Part shown: positions 55,047-64,000 of the stretch, piece by piece
Position numbering within the stretch: the first letter of the stretch is position 1
Layout: every line of letters begins with the position of its first letter
Origin: Cercospora beticola
Lineage: Eukaryota; Ascomycota; Dothideomycetes; Mycosphaerellales; Mycosphaerellaceae
Assembly (NCBI RefSeq): GCF_033473495.1
Contig: NC_088939.1
Coordinates: 124,001-188,000 of the forward strand
Length of the DNA stretch: 64,000 nt
Direction: 5' to 3'
Position numbers and translations under genes: made by a program
The notes under the pieces: model-generated
The model's input: the letters and a program-made list of their open reading frames with translations, nothing else
What the model was told of the DNA's origin: nothing
Databases searched by the model: none

Positions 55047-55892
55047 CTAGCAAGTATAAGTCTTACCCTCGAACTTGCAACTTCCGTAGTAGCCAACCTG
55101 CGAAGCAATCAGCACCGTCCAAAATCATTCCAGAGGTCAGCAAGACTTACATTCATATACCCTCCATCACCATGATTCACAACACTGCTGCCAGGATACA
55201 TCTCCATACAATCATAACTATCAATCTCACAGTCAGCATTGAATCTTCAAATATAAAAGCTCACCCACGAGATGTAGCTCAGACTCAGAGAACTTACTCA
55301 GTATTATACATATCCCACTTAAACTCCAACTTGAAAGCAACAGCACACTTGGCATTGTCGTTGAGGGTATAAGGGCCATTGATACAAGCGATACCAACGA
55401 CACCATCGGCTCTCTTGTCGAAGAGGTCTTTGGGGGCGTTGCGCATGAAGTAGTCGCGGGCCTGGATTGAATAATGACATGATCAGCAAGCGAATGTTTT
55501 GCTACTGGAGTACCATGGTGACTGGACTTACAGAATCAAAATCATCATGATCATTCTCAGGTATCATTCCGTCTTCAAGATGAGCTTTTGCGGCGTCGAC
55601 ACCTGCTTTCGCTACGCCGGCGAGGGCTTGGCCGAGGAGGATTTTTCCGAGGGCGATGGCTGGGAGGATGCGTTTTTGGAGGGCGGGCTGTTGTTTCATC
55701 GATTAGCTTGATCTTTCGTGAATGTCTTTGCAGCAAGTCGTGTGCATGTTAACTCACTTCAGCTTCAGCTGATCGCTCGACTACAGCCATTGGATCGCGA
55801 GCGATGAGGTCCATCTTTTCTGCTGTAGGGAGGGAAACGGCCGTGTTGGCGAGAGCGAGGATGCTCACGATGCAGGTTTGAGAGAACTTCAT
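55047..55892 (-). CDS. Small secreted cysteine-containing protein, effector candidate
   Basis: 190 residues from five exons: 55892-55758, 55687-55532, 55461-55298, 55217-55151 and 55097-55047; all introns are GT-AG and phases close exactly. Signal peptide about 1-20 (CIVSILALANTAVS), a short acidic propeptide, an amphipathic helix segment (GKILLGQALAGVAKAGVDAAKAHLE), then a compact C-terminal domain of about 80 residues with five cysteines: GIACINGPY, AKCAV, YDCMEMY, GSCKFEG and terminal YTC. HGDGGYMNVGYYG is the best-conserved motif. A paralogue at 60820-61602 keeps the same exon structure. I recognise no named family. Host or antagonist function is inference from size and secretion only. 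Confidence 0.78.
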
Positions 55893-56639
55893 GGTGGAAG
55901 GGAAAGTGAACGTGAGAAAGCGTGGGAGCGAATTCGAATTAGTGTGTGGCAAGAAAGATTTCAAGAAGTGTCTTGGTCGGACTGTCGATGTGGTTGATGA
56001 TGTTGGGCAATCAGCGGGCTGAACGCTCATACTTATATCACCAGCAGATGTTTTCGCTTCGCTCTCGATGTTGTCGGTTGCCTTGCCTCGTCTTCCGTCC
56101 TCGTATAGCTCTCTGGCCATGATCGCTGCTCCGGACAGGGCGATGCTGCGCAGAGGGCCTCTCAGCTTTCTTGGGCTCACAAGCAACAAAACACTCCAGG
56201 GGCAGCATTGCCGGCTCCACTCAGCCGAGCAAGAATCTTAAGCATATCTGAAGCTTCGAACCTCAGTGGAGGGTGGCCAACATTGCCGCGCTGGAGGACT
56301 GGTGATGTTACGCCCGAGAGATCTCCAAGGGACGCCTGACATTGAAGCACGCCAGTACCAATAGTTCCCACGGCTCGCAACTTGGCAACAGTGCTAAGCA
56401 CGTCCGACGCTACGAATACCAAGATCTCGAAGAACGACGTTGCGAGTCCGTAATGTGACCGACGTTAGCTGTGAAGGTTGCCTGTGAGCTGACAGGCAAG
56501 TATCAACACCAATGACAATAGTGTCGCGTCCATGTCAAGTCGCTATTGCTGCGCTATGTGGACCCAATGCTACAAGGCCAGGTTCTTCGGTGCACAAGAT
56601 CGTTCATCCGTAATGAGGACGTCGTTAAAGTGCCTGCAA
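55893..56639. other. Promoter of the secreted protein and a degenerate duplication
   Basis: The first 200 bp are upstream of the gene at 55892. At 56177-56422 an 81-codon minus frame contains two similar blocks (VASDVLSTVAKLRAVG and EASDMLKILARLSGAG, each with GV(L/F)xC about 10 residues later), an old duplication of about 140 bp. No start context or family. Confidence 0.35.
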
Positions 56640-56900
56640 ACGGTACAAGCGTCAGGGACATCCAATAGTGGCAGCGGCCCAAGGCTGCTCGACCGATGAC
56701 AGGCTGTCACGCTCGTTCGTGAGCAAAGACGGCGGCATTGTGCCACTGACTATCGGTGCAAGCGTCAGGAGGAAGTAGACGGACGACAAAACACGCCGGT
56801 CTGAGACCAACGATGGCGTTGTAGCAGTGACTGTTGGTGCAAGCATTAGAACTCTGCGGTCTGTCAAAGCCTCAGATTTCCACGCTGAAAGCGTTTTGCT
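56640..56900. repeat. Short degenerate tandem repeat
   Basis: ggt(a/g)caagcgtcagg or a close variant recurs near 56641, 56755 and 56839, each followed by related text (cggtctg, gacgg, gtgccactgact/gtagcagtgactgt). The reverse frame reads DRRVL...LAP(T/I)V(T/S)(A/G)T(T/M)P twice. Spacing is uneven (about 115 and 84 bp). Confidence 0.4.
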
Positions 56901-59371
56901 GCCCGAAGAACAATCAGACTCTTTCACTGCTGCCACTTAGTCATTGACATGCCTTCCACGCAACATCGCCTTCGTCCTGACCCGGTGATAAATTCTACCG
57001 GGGACCTTGGACATGCAGCAAGTTCCAAGCTGCATGGGGCCGCAGAGTCGCCACTGGCGTACCCCATTGCCTGCCACTCCTTGATGATCATTGTGGCATA
57101 ATGCCGTCCTTATTGCGGATTGTGCACTGAATCGCGTGAAGTCTGCAAACATCAGGTGTTCAAAGTAGGGTGCCAAGTCGCTCCAAGTGGACATCATCGC
57201 CACCGGCGGGCTCTTTGGTCGCTCATTTACGTGCAGGTGCTTGGGAAACGCCGCTTCTCGACTGGGATCCAGGTTGACGGTATTGTTTACTGATCATTGT
57301 TGATTGGAGACTCTTCTTACATCTTCTCTGCATGTTTTATAATTCTGTTTGCAAGTAGCAAACCTATGCAGCAGATACTTAATATCTGCTGCTGGTTAGA
57401 TAGAATCATCAAGCCATTGAGTATCTCATCAGCGTGTTTCAACAATCATTTGCAGCTTTCCGCAACTTTGGTCGCGCCTTGTACTCCGCGGAATCGAGGG
57501 AGTCGATGCCATTGCCAACCGTTGTTTGCGATCACATGGAAATCATGCAGCATTGGCCCCAGGTGAGACACCCCAGCTGGATGAGTGTCGTTGCCAATCA
57601 GTCTTTCACAAAGTGGGCATTGCTCCACCGGCGTCGTTATTGAAAACATCTGCCCGCCACCAGGAATACGGTAGTATGTCGTCCACAGTGCGAGACAATT
57701 GCTGGACATCGCTCGAGCGCCTGGCCGAGATTCTGCATGCTGAGTTCTTGAGCATCGGGTATATACAGCAGTAGATACTTTTTAGAGTTTGTCAATAGTT
57801 TGCTTGGATAGATTCTGCCGAACTTGAACCTAAGCATGCCAACAGGTAACAAACTTCAATCGGTTCTTCACACTAAGGAAGACGCGGTCTGGACTCCGGG
57901 GCTTCTCAGTGCCAGAGTGACAAATTTACCGCATTTGGATGTCGATCATCAGGTGGCCAACCCGTCAGGAGTTTATGGTATTGCCTAGGAGGAGCCAGCT
58001 GTGCGACTAAGCTAGAATAGGCCGATTTATTGATCGTGGGTCAAGGTGACGCTGTGCAAAGGCCCATTACAGTGCACGTCTTAGTCCCGGCGCGGCCCCG
58101 TTTGCAGGGCCACCATGACTCTTGATCGAAAGATTGCTTGGTCGAACAGAGAAGTAAGAGCTTGCCGGGAAGAAGTCGTCGACTTGTGACTGTTGGCAGA
58201 TTTGGCAAATCCATGTTTAGTGCAGAGAAAAGTAGGACATTCGTCGTAAGACTCGGGTCTGGTACAACGTTGGATAACGCCTTCGCTCGGATCTCCAATA
58301 CCAGTGTACAGTCCAGCCACTGAATCGACCTCGCGAATATTATCGTTAATGTGCTGCCACCGCGATCGTCTAGTCGCCTTTTCTGGACCACCGTCACGTT
58401 GTGCTCTGGTCTGTTGCTTCATCGCTCCAACAACGCCGTGCAATTGGCTGCATCCTTGAACGCGGGTGCACGCTTGCGATCAGGCCTCAGAGCTTGTCGA
58501 TCGCCCGTGCATGCGCGTAGTCTGCCTAGCAGATGAGGCTTCCTCAGCTGCGAACGGCAAGCATTCGCTAGGTGAGGCACGCGGATCTCCCAGTTGGGCA
58601 GGCCGGTCGTACCGGGCGGAGGAGTACTTCAGTCCGGGTAAAATAGGTAGTCAATCGCAATGATCCTGGTCCTTGATCTCTCTCACTGGCCTTGGCAACC
58701 ACCACAGGGTCTCGGATTGATCGCGGTTGACTCGTCCGATCATGCCGATGCCTACTACACTGTCTCCTTGAAAGTTTCTTTGACTGCCATTGCCGCCATG
58801 ACTGCCACTCCAGCACAAGTCGCTAGAGTTGTTGCGACTGCCTTGCAATGAGACCGCTTTTCTGGCGTTATCTCGGTTCTAGAGGGCGAGTAGTGTGGTG
58901 ACTGCTTGCTATGTATTAGCGTCCTATACTTGAACAAGAACGCTCCAGAAGGGGAAATCCGTGTTGGGGCTGGCAATTCGATGCCCCAATGCCATTCAAT
59001 GACGATAAAAGAGGGGACCATCTCCGGTATAGCGCAGAAGCGACTCTGATACTGGACGTTGTCGTTGATGCAGGTCCATGAAGGATCTGGGAGTGTGTGT
59101 TGATGGCATGAAGTGTGTGAGCCGTGAGTGGTGAGACTTCGGAAGGCATGTACGCCAAGCTTTATGCATGAGTGCATAAAACACAGTACACAGCACAAAT
59201 CCACGACGTCCATCCACATCTCCACGCGCCTTAGGCAGCCGCGCCGCAAACCAACAAATGCAGTAAACAGCTTCACTTCGCCCTCTACTTTCACGAAAAC
59301 AACAATGTCGCGCGGCTGAGCGCACCATATTCACTCCTTCGTTCACCCAGAACATTCACGATCACAACAAC
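56901..59371. other. Gene-poor region upstream of the H4 variant
   Basis: 2.5 kb. cagcagata/tatctgctg form a 9-bp inverted repeat near 57369-57391. On the minus strand near 57630-57480, CPLCERLIGNDTH...SHLGPMLHDFH resembles the CxxC...H...H finger found near the C-terminus of some fungal ankyrin/STAND proteins, but the flanks do not support a gene. The last 300 bp are the promoter of the H4 variant, with a pyrimidine-rich leader (cttcactttcgaac-like) before the ATG. Confidence 0.35.
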
Positions 59372-60017
59372 ATGGCGCGCTTTCGGGAGTCCAACGCGCC
59401 CGTTCATTTCCGCTCCGATCTCCCAAGCGCATCGGCCCCATCGAGCGGCAAAGCCAGAATGCCTCCCACACCCGCAACCACGGCCTTCAACCGCACTCCT
59501 GCGGCAGCATCAAGCAGTGGCCACATCAACCGCACTCCGGCTTCAACAGGTAGCAGCAAGACAGCAGGGCAACCCACTCCCGCCCGCGGCGGCAAACAAT
59601 TCTTCGGCGGCAAAACCACTGCCTCATCTGCTGCTGGTGGATCACGAGGACTTGGCTTAGGAGGCAAAGGTTTGAAGCGGCATCGGTTCGTTACTCTTCG
59701 CTTGATTTCTCCAGATTTCCTCTCACTGACTTTCTCACAGCAAAATCCTCCGCGACAATATCCTTGGCATCACGAAGGGCTCGATCCGCCGTCTCGCTCG
59801 TCGTGGCGGGGTCAAGCGAATCTCTGCCACGATCTATCAAGAAACTCGAACCGTCCTACGCAAGCGACTGGAGACTCTGTTGAAGGACATTTGTGCAGTC
59901 GTCGAAGTTTCTGGACGCAAGACGGTCTGCACGAGCGATGTGGTGTTTGTGTTGAATCGCCACGGAACTCCGATCTATGGCTTTGGGCAGGCACAGCGAG
60001 GTGGAATCGCCGGATGA
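59372..60017 (+). CDS. Divergent histone H4 variant with long N-terminal tail
   Basis: 196 residues from exons 59372-59685 and 59741-60017; the intron interrupts the codon of the arginine equal to H4 Arg19. The C-terminal half is an H4 histone fold: [41 protein letters not shown], then [19 protein letters not shown] and IYGFGQ. Canonical K16-R17-H18-R19-K20 corresponds to K102-R103-H104-R105-K106. Differences from conserved H4 are many after helix 2 ([21 protein letters not shown]), far more than canonical H4 tolerates. In place of the 20-residue tail there is a Ser/Thr/Pro/Ala-rich extension of about 100 residues with two NRTPA motifs. It should enter nucleosomes with H3 or form a specialised particle; location and timing are unknown. 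The exon join restores a full fold, so I regard the gene as functional. Confidence 0.9.
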
Positions 60018-60819
60018 GTCGAGGTGAAGCAAGAGTCATGGAGATGCTTCGACTCAGTGCGGGTGACTTGTTTTGCACGTTTCGTGAACGATTTTGTAAG
60101 GCGTTTGACGGCGAGATGACTTGACGAATTGCATCAAAGGATGTAACGTGGGACAGGAATTACTGTCCGGCAATCCGTGAAAGGGTTCGCAGCGAATTGA
60201 GGTGATTGTTTAACAGCGTAGCAAGTGCTAGAGATACCCAGTGGCGTTTGGCAATGCATGACTTGTACAGTTCTGGAAGCAGCATGTCTTACAGGTTAAC
60301 AACAGACACAAGTGAGTTGACTAACCACATTGACTTCCGAGTGACTTCCGAGGACCTTGACAAGATTCGAGACTGCCACTACTGTCCAATGAGCGAACAC
60401 TCGACCAACGGCAATTCTCATGAGATCCATCGGTGCAGTACTCCCGTCATTATTGCACGAATCATTTCGGGATCAAATTTACCAGCACAATTGATTAACC
60501 CAGCTATCGTGAACAATCGCCGTAATTGTCACCTTTACCAAACTTGCGATACTGACTACATCTGCCTAACTAAGTATTCGCAACGCGTAGCCAAATTTTC
60601 TCCTGGAACCATACTGAACTGCCGAAGTCGCCTATGCAGGGCTGGGTGTGCTTTTCGTCTTCGCTCAGGCACAGCATCTGCTGACAATCCACCCATTGAA
60701 GCTCATATGATTGATTGTAGCGACGGTCTTGGTACTGTCTTGAACCCCTGACAGCTGGCAAGCTAGTGTCACACACAACCGGAATACTGCCACGTCTTGA
60801 ATTCCCGAACCACTCATGC
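60018..60819. other. Spacer between the H4 variant and the secreted-protein pseudogene
   Basis: A 181-codon plus frame (60206-60751) opens with TTG and has no ATG until 60254; it shows scattered cysteines but no signal peptide or motif. I do not annotate it as a gene. Confidence 0.35.
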
Positions 60820-61602
60820 CTAGCAACGATATGTTCCCTTGTTATAGGCGCAAAAGCCATGAAAGGCAACCTTGGAGATGTCAGTCTCGGGGTTCAGTGT
60901 CAAGGTCGAATGAGAACCTTACATTTTCGTAGCCTCCATCACCCTTGTTCTCCACGTAGCCGCTGTAAATCTCGAAGCAATCATAGCTGTAAAGTATTGT
61001 CAGCAGGTATTTTCGCCCGATCGATGTACAACCTGAAGGCCTTAGTCGGTGTGATAGATGTCCCATTTGAAATTGATATCAATGGGGCCTTCGTAGCGGC
61101 TGCCGGGAGCCCAAGAATACGGGCCATTGAAACAAGCGACGCCTTTGATACCGGAGCTAACCTTCTTCAGATAGAGGTCTTTGGCCATTTCCGGCGTGAA
61201 AGCTCTGCGGGCCTACGGTCGACTCTATTAGCAATGACTTCACGATTGGAGAGTGTGCGGGTAGTCGTACCTGGTCGAAGTCCTTGAACTTAGGCCCCTC
61301 GGGCTCGAGATGGGCCTTTGCAACATCGATGGCCGCTTTTGCAGATGCGGCTACAAGCTGCCCTCCGATCACTTTGATCAGCAGGATGGCGATAGGGCCG
61401 AAGCGCTTATCCAACTGCTATAAGTCAGCGTTTGTGTTACATTGACCTCCGACTGTATTGATGTAACTCACCTCCGCGGATCTCTCGACAACATCGTTCT
61501 CGGGGGCCAGTACAGGCACAGCAACGTCTAGAGCCGCAGGGCTGCGCTGCCCGAAGTCACGAGCGCCACGAGGCTCAGGAGGCAAGTCACGGAGAACTTC
61601 AT
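60820..61602 (-). pseudogene. Broken paralogue of the 55-kb small secreted protein
   Basis: The same five-exon layout as 55047-55892 can be followed. Exon 1 begins at 61602 with a signal peptide (MKFSVTCLLSLVALV), but the frame hits TAG soon after, while the propeptide text ending NDVVERSAE lies in another frame: a net 1-bp shift inside exon 1. Exon 2 has IGGQLVAASAKAAIDVAKAH; exon 3 has GVACFNGPY and FKWDIYHTD; exon 4 has YDCFEIY and GDGGYEN; exon 5 ends TYRC and TAG at 60822-60820. The donor after exon 3 reads GA/CTAAGG where the intact paralogue has GA/GTAAGT, so the GT is lost. The cysteine equal to AKCAV is also absent. Two independent lesions make it a pseudogene. A different start or a GC/CT-type intron would have to be invoked otherwise. 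Confidence 0.72.
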
Positions 61603-62433
61603 GGTGAAGGTTCTTAATCGAAGGCTTGGTAAGAGAAGTTGTTTGTGTACTTCGGGAAGTATTGATTGTAGATGCTGATGCTGATGCTGATGTGGATAGA
61701 ATGGATTGAAATTTGCTGTGCTTGATGGTCATACTTATACCTGCTCATGACGGTCAATCGACCTCCTTGATCTCGCTGATGTGCCTTCCGATCAAGCACG
61801 GTCGAGCAACAGCCCGTCGTGCTCGCGGCCATTGGCATCCGTAGGCGAGCAGTTACATCGGCAATCTCATGATCTATTGATCTCTGTTCGTGTTCGTCTA
61901 TGCACACTCGTTGTTCGTGTCCGTCTATGCACATGCGCCACTTGCCCAGACAGCGGCACAGTGTTAGACTACGCAGCAGTGCACGACGGCACAAGATACG
62001 GCGAGGCTCAACGGCTGCCTACTCGGCCTGGCAAGGAATCCAGAAGACTGTTGGCAATACGAGATGATTCGTGGGACAGATGGTGGACGTAGTTCTGTGA
62101 CTTTAGCATAGGATCATAGTATCTGGCCCGGTGCTCCTTTCTTCTCGAGCTTTTCGAGGTAGCTGCCTTCCGTTTGCCGTTCCGCACCATTGCAACTCCC
62201 ACCACTCTGAGCCAACGAGAGCCGTGACGGCCTACACTACAGCTCGAAATCACCACTACGCGGAGATATCCGACGGCCAATGCGTCGATTCGAGACGTAG
62301 GCCAATGGATTGTCACCATAAGTTGCATCCTTCAGCCCTGGCACCCCAATCTAAGCCGGTTCAGGGAATTGTTATACAGCTGTTTGAGTTTCACTTCTCA
62401 GCCATTGAGTTTCGCCTTTGGGCCACGGCGTAG
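61603..62433. other. Upstream region with small repeats
   Basis: tgatgc triplet repeats at about 61676-61692 lie in the leader of the pseudogene. At about 61887-61940 a 28-bp unit (gttcgtgttcgtctatgcac with flanks) is repeated once directly with few changes. No gene supported. Confidence 0.45.
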
Positions 62434-63300
62434 AACTCCACGCTAGACTCGTATCCCCGCTTTCTGAAAGGACGACATCTTCTAAAATACAACCCTAGCA
62501 GTCTTCGAGTTCATGCGAAGAGGCCAACTCTCTAGCCAAATGGTACAAGCTCAATACTTTGTGCCGCCAAGCAGCGCCCACGCGTGTACAAGCGGTTACA
62601 CCTCATTCGCTACTAAGGCATAAGATCAACGCTATCGTAGCCAAGGCTCTGAAGCGAAAGGGAGTGTAGCATTAAGCATGGCGTCGAAACTTAACTACCG
62701 TCTAGACGGCTTCACTCGTGTTCGACTGAGGTTGCTCTGCAGCAAGTATTAATCTAGACTCTATCACTCCTTCACCACGTGTGTAGAGGACCTCCGTCCT
62801 AATTCACTGCAGACCTAGAACTATAAGATCGGCAACACTATAGATCAGACCACCTCTGCGAACGGTGCGAGACTTCGTGACTTGCTTCGTGTTCCATGGT
62901 AGTTCATGAGCCGCACTCATGCAATCTCGATCAGGCGTCGGCGAGAGTCAGAACGATGGCACTTAGGAAGAATCGGATCTGCAGATGCGTGAACTGAAGA
63001 AGCACAAGTCAACCTCTAACCCAAGCCACTCTATTCGGTGTGACCGGAGCTACAAGTCTGGAAGGAAGGTCACATTCGCTAAGCCATTAGTCTTCTTGAC
63101 CGCAAGCTTGTTCGATCAACAAGAGGAGTGAGAGATTGCTAAGAATAGGACGGTCTCCATTTGTTCCCCGGATTGGCCACTGAGGTTCTTCGATGCATCG
63201 TCGGCTTGTGAGGCCTGAAGAAAGAATTCAATGGGATTGATGGGATCGTCGCTGTATGTATACAAGATCTGCAAACCACCCCTGCCTATCTATCCCCAAA
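62434..63300. repeat. ORF-poor decayed stretch, possible repeat relic
   Basis: No frame of 60 or more codons begins or runs through about 900 bp in any of the six frames, in contrast to the rest of the window, and stops are frequent in all frames. The text is rich in ctag and tag strings. This is what a heavily mutated transposon or gene would look like, but I find no terminal repeats and no recognisable protein, so the origin is open. Confidence 0.3.
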
Positions 63301-63335
63301 CGCCATGCTGTCTATGATTCCGTTCTGCTGCGAGC

Positions 63336-64000
63336 CTACTGGGTAGACAGTGCTTCTGCCTTCCATCCCTCTCCATATCCTCGCTGATAAGGATCCTCTC
63401 CATATTCTTCATGTTCACCTCCATGACTCCTCGCCATCCTCGACGCACTCGTCTTCAACAATCCCTTACTGGCATCCACCACCGGACTCGCCCACCTCTC
63501 TTCTCCAGTCTCCTTATCAACCACCTTGGTCGTCGTGCTCGTAATTCCAGAAGCATAACTATTAATATAGATATTCTCCCAATGTCCTTTGGGAACATGA
63601 TACGTCTCATGATAAATCGAAAGATGCGGATATTTCTTCGTCGATGTGTTCCACCAATTCCACGCTTCTCGATGATAACTCGAATGCGCGAAAGCGTGGA
63701 GTCCTTCGACAGTGCGGAAATAGCACACGTAGAGGGAATCGGATTTGGTGCTGCGTTGAGTATAATTGAACCAGGATGTCATTCCCAAGAAACCGAATTC
63801 GTCAGCGTGGTCTTCGAGAACGCCGGCGAGGTTTTCGAAATGTTTTGCTGAAGTTGGCATGCCTGGGGCAAGGACGCCGAGGGGATGGTTGGAGCGGGCG
63901 CCGATGAGGAAGACAACGATATCTGTGTCTGCGGGCTTGGAGCCGTAGTTTCCTGACGCATCGGGGATTTGGGCGGAGAACTTTTTGGGGATGACGCCTT
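63336..64000 (-). CDS. DUF4188 / monooxygenase-like family protein, C-terminal part (runs off right edge)
   Basis: 221 codons are visible, open from the right edge to a TAG at 63338-63336. The visible part begins KKFSAQIPD and has DTDIVVFLIGARSNHPLGVLAPG, the characteristic entry strand of the family, then LEDHADEFGFLGMTSWFNYT, YVCYFRTVEGLHAFAHS, HREAWNWWN and LSIYHETYHVPKGHWENIYINS. These match fungal DUF4188 proteins, ferredoxin-like barrels related to small monooxygenases encoded in some secondary-metabolite clusters. A variable tail of about 50 residues follows. Its reaction here is unknown. The ATG lies beyond the window. Confidence 0.82.
   Translation of the reverse strand, partial: GVIPKKFSAQIPDASGNYGSKPADTDIVVFLIGARSNHPLGVLAPGMPTSAKHFENLAGVLEDHADEFGFLGMTSWFNYTQRSTKSDSLYVCYFRTVEGLHAFAHSSYHREAWNWWNTSTKKYPHLSIYHETYHVPKGHWENIYINSYASGITSTTTKVVDKETGEERWASPVVDASKGLLKTSASRMARSHGGEHEEYGEDPYQRGYGEGWKAEALSTQ

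Noticed and set aside
57446..57709. CxxC...H...H finger-like text on the minus strand
   Set aside because: Only one short block is recognisable and flanking frames do not support a gene; noted in the region entry only.
60206..60751. 181-codon plus-strand frame
   Set aside because: Opens with TTG, no signal peptide or domain; scattered cysteines alone are not evidence.
1..64000. CRISPR arrays, bacterial operons, prophage or integrative elements
   Set aside because: The sequence is fungal with spliceosomal introns; no array of short regular repeats with spacers is present.

Overview
This window is eukaryotic, from a filamentous ascomycete (Pezizomycotina; a dothideomycete fits best, though no marker fixes the genus). 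The reasons are 48-135 bp GT-AG introns, two Zn(II)2Cys6 regulators, a CFEM-type Pth11-like receptor, an amdS-type amidase, small secreted proteins, GPI-type wall proteins and C-to-T style damage in pseudogenes. I support about 18 apparently intact genes, two of them cut by the window edges, plus about nine pseudogenes or relics separated by long gene-poor stretches.

1-12 kb: a metabolic block with an L-fucose theme. A secreted GH95 alpha-L-fucosidase runs off the left edge. Then come a short inverted-repeat element, a PLP aminotransferase, an amdS-type amidase divergent from a C6 regulator, a probable ammonia-lyase relic, an intact RbsD/FucU sugar mutarotase and a second GH95 copy wrecked by internal deletions. 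An alpha/beta hydrolase follows, its 3' end overlapping a small membrane-protein gene on the other strand. GH95 could release fucose and the mutarotase could interconvert its anomers; the C6 factor between them is a candidate local regulator.

12-38 kb: molybdenum-cofactor gene cnxE (MogA-MoeA fusion with a histidine-rich linker), the CFEM/7-TM receptor, a hydrophobin-like secreted protein, a membrane-lectin pseudogene with three nonsense codons in an otherwise complete frame, a decayed ORF, a 95/190-bp minisatellite, a Ulp1-type SUMO protease, a membrane-anchored A1-peptidase-like protein without recognisable catalytic aspartates, a GPI-type wall protein, an MFS transporter, and a pyridoxamine-oxidase-like protein with a perfect GATA palindrome upstream.

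38-51 kb: mostly a gene graveyard. Broken copies of the 11.5-kb membrane-protein family and two copies of an unrelated fragment lie in tandem at 40-42 kb. A four-unit array of roughly 450-515 bp lies at 45-47 kb. Intact genes are a charged, probably nuclear protein and a small dsRNA-binding-like protein.

51-64 kb: a C6 regulator with a PAS-like segment behind a 3.2-kb gene-free region, an intact small secreted cysteine-containing protein, a divergent histone H4 variant with a tail of about 100 residues, a broken paralogue of the secreted protein (frameshift plus lost splice donor), an ORF-poor decayed stretch, and a DUF4188-type protein cut by the right edge.
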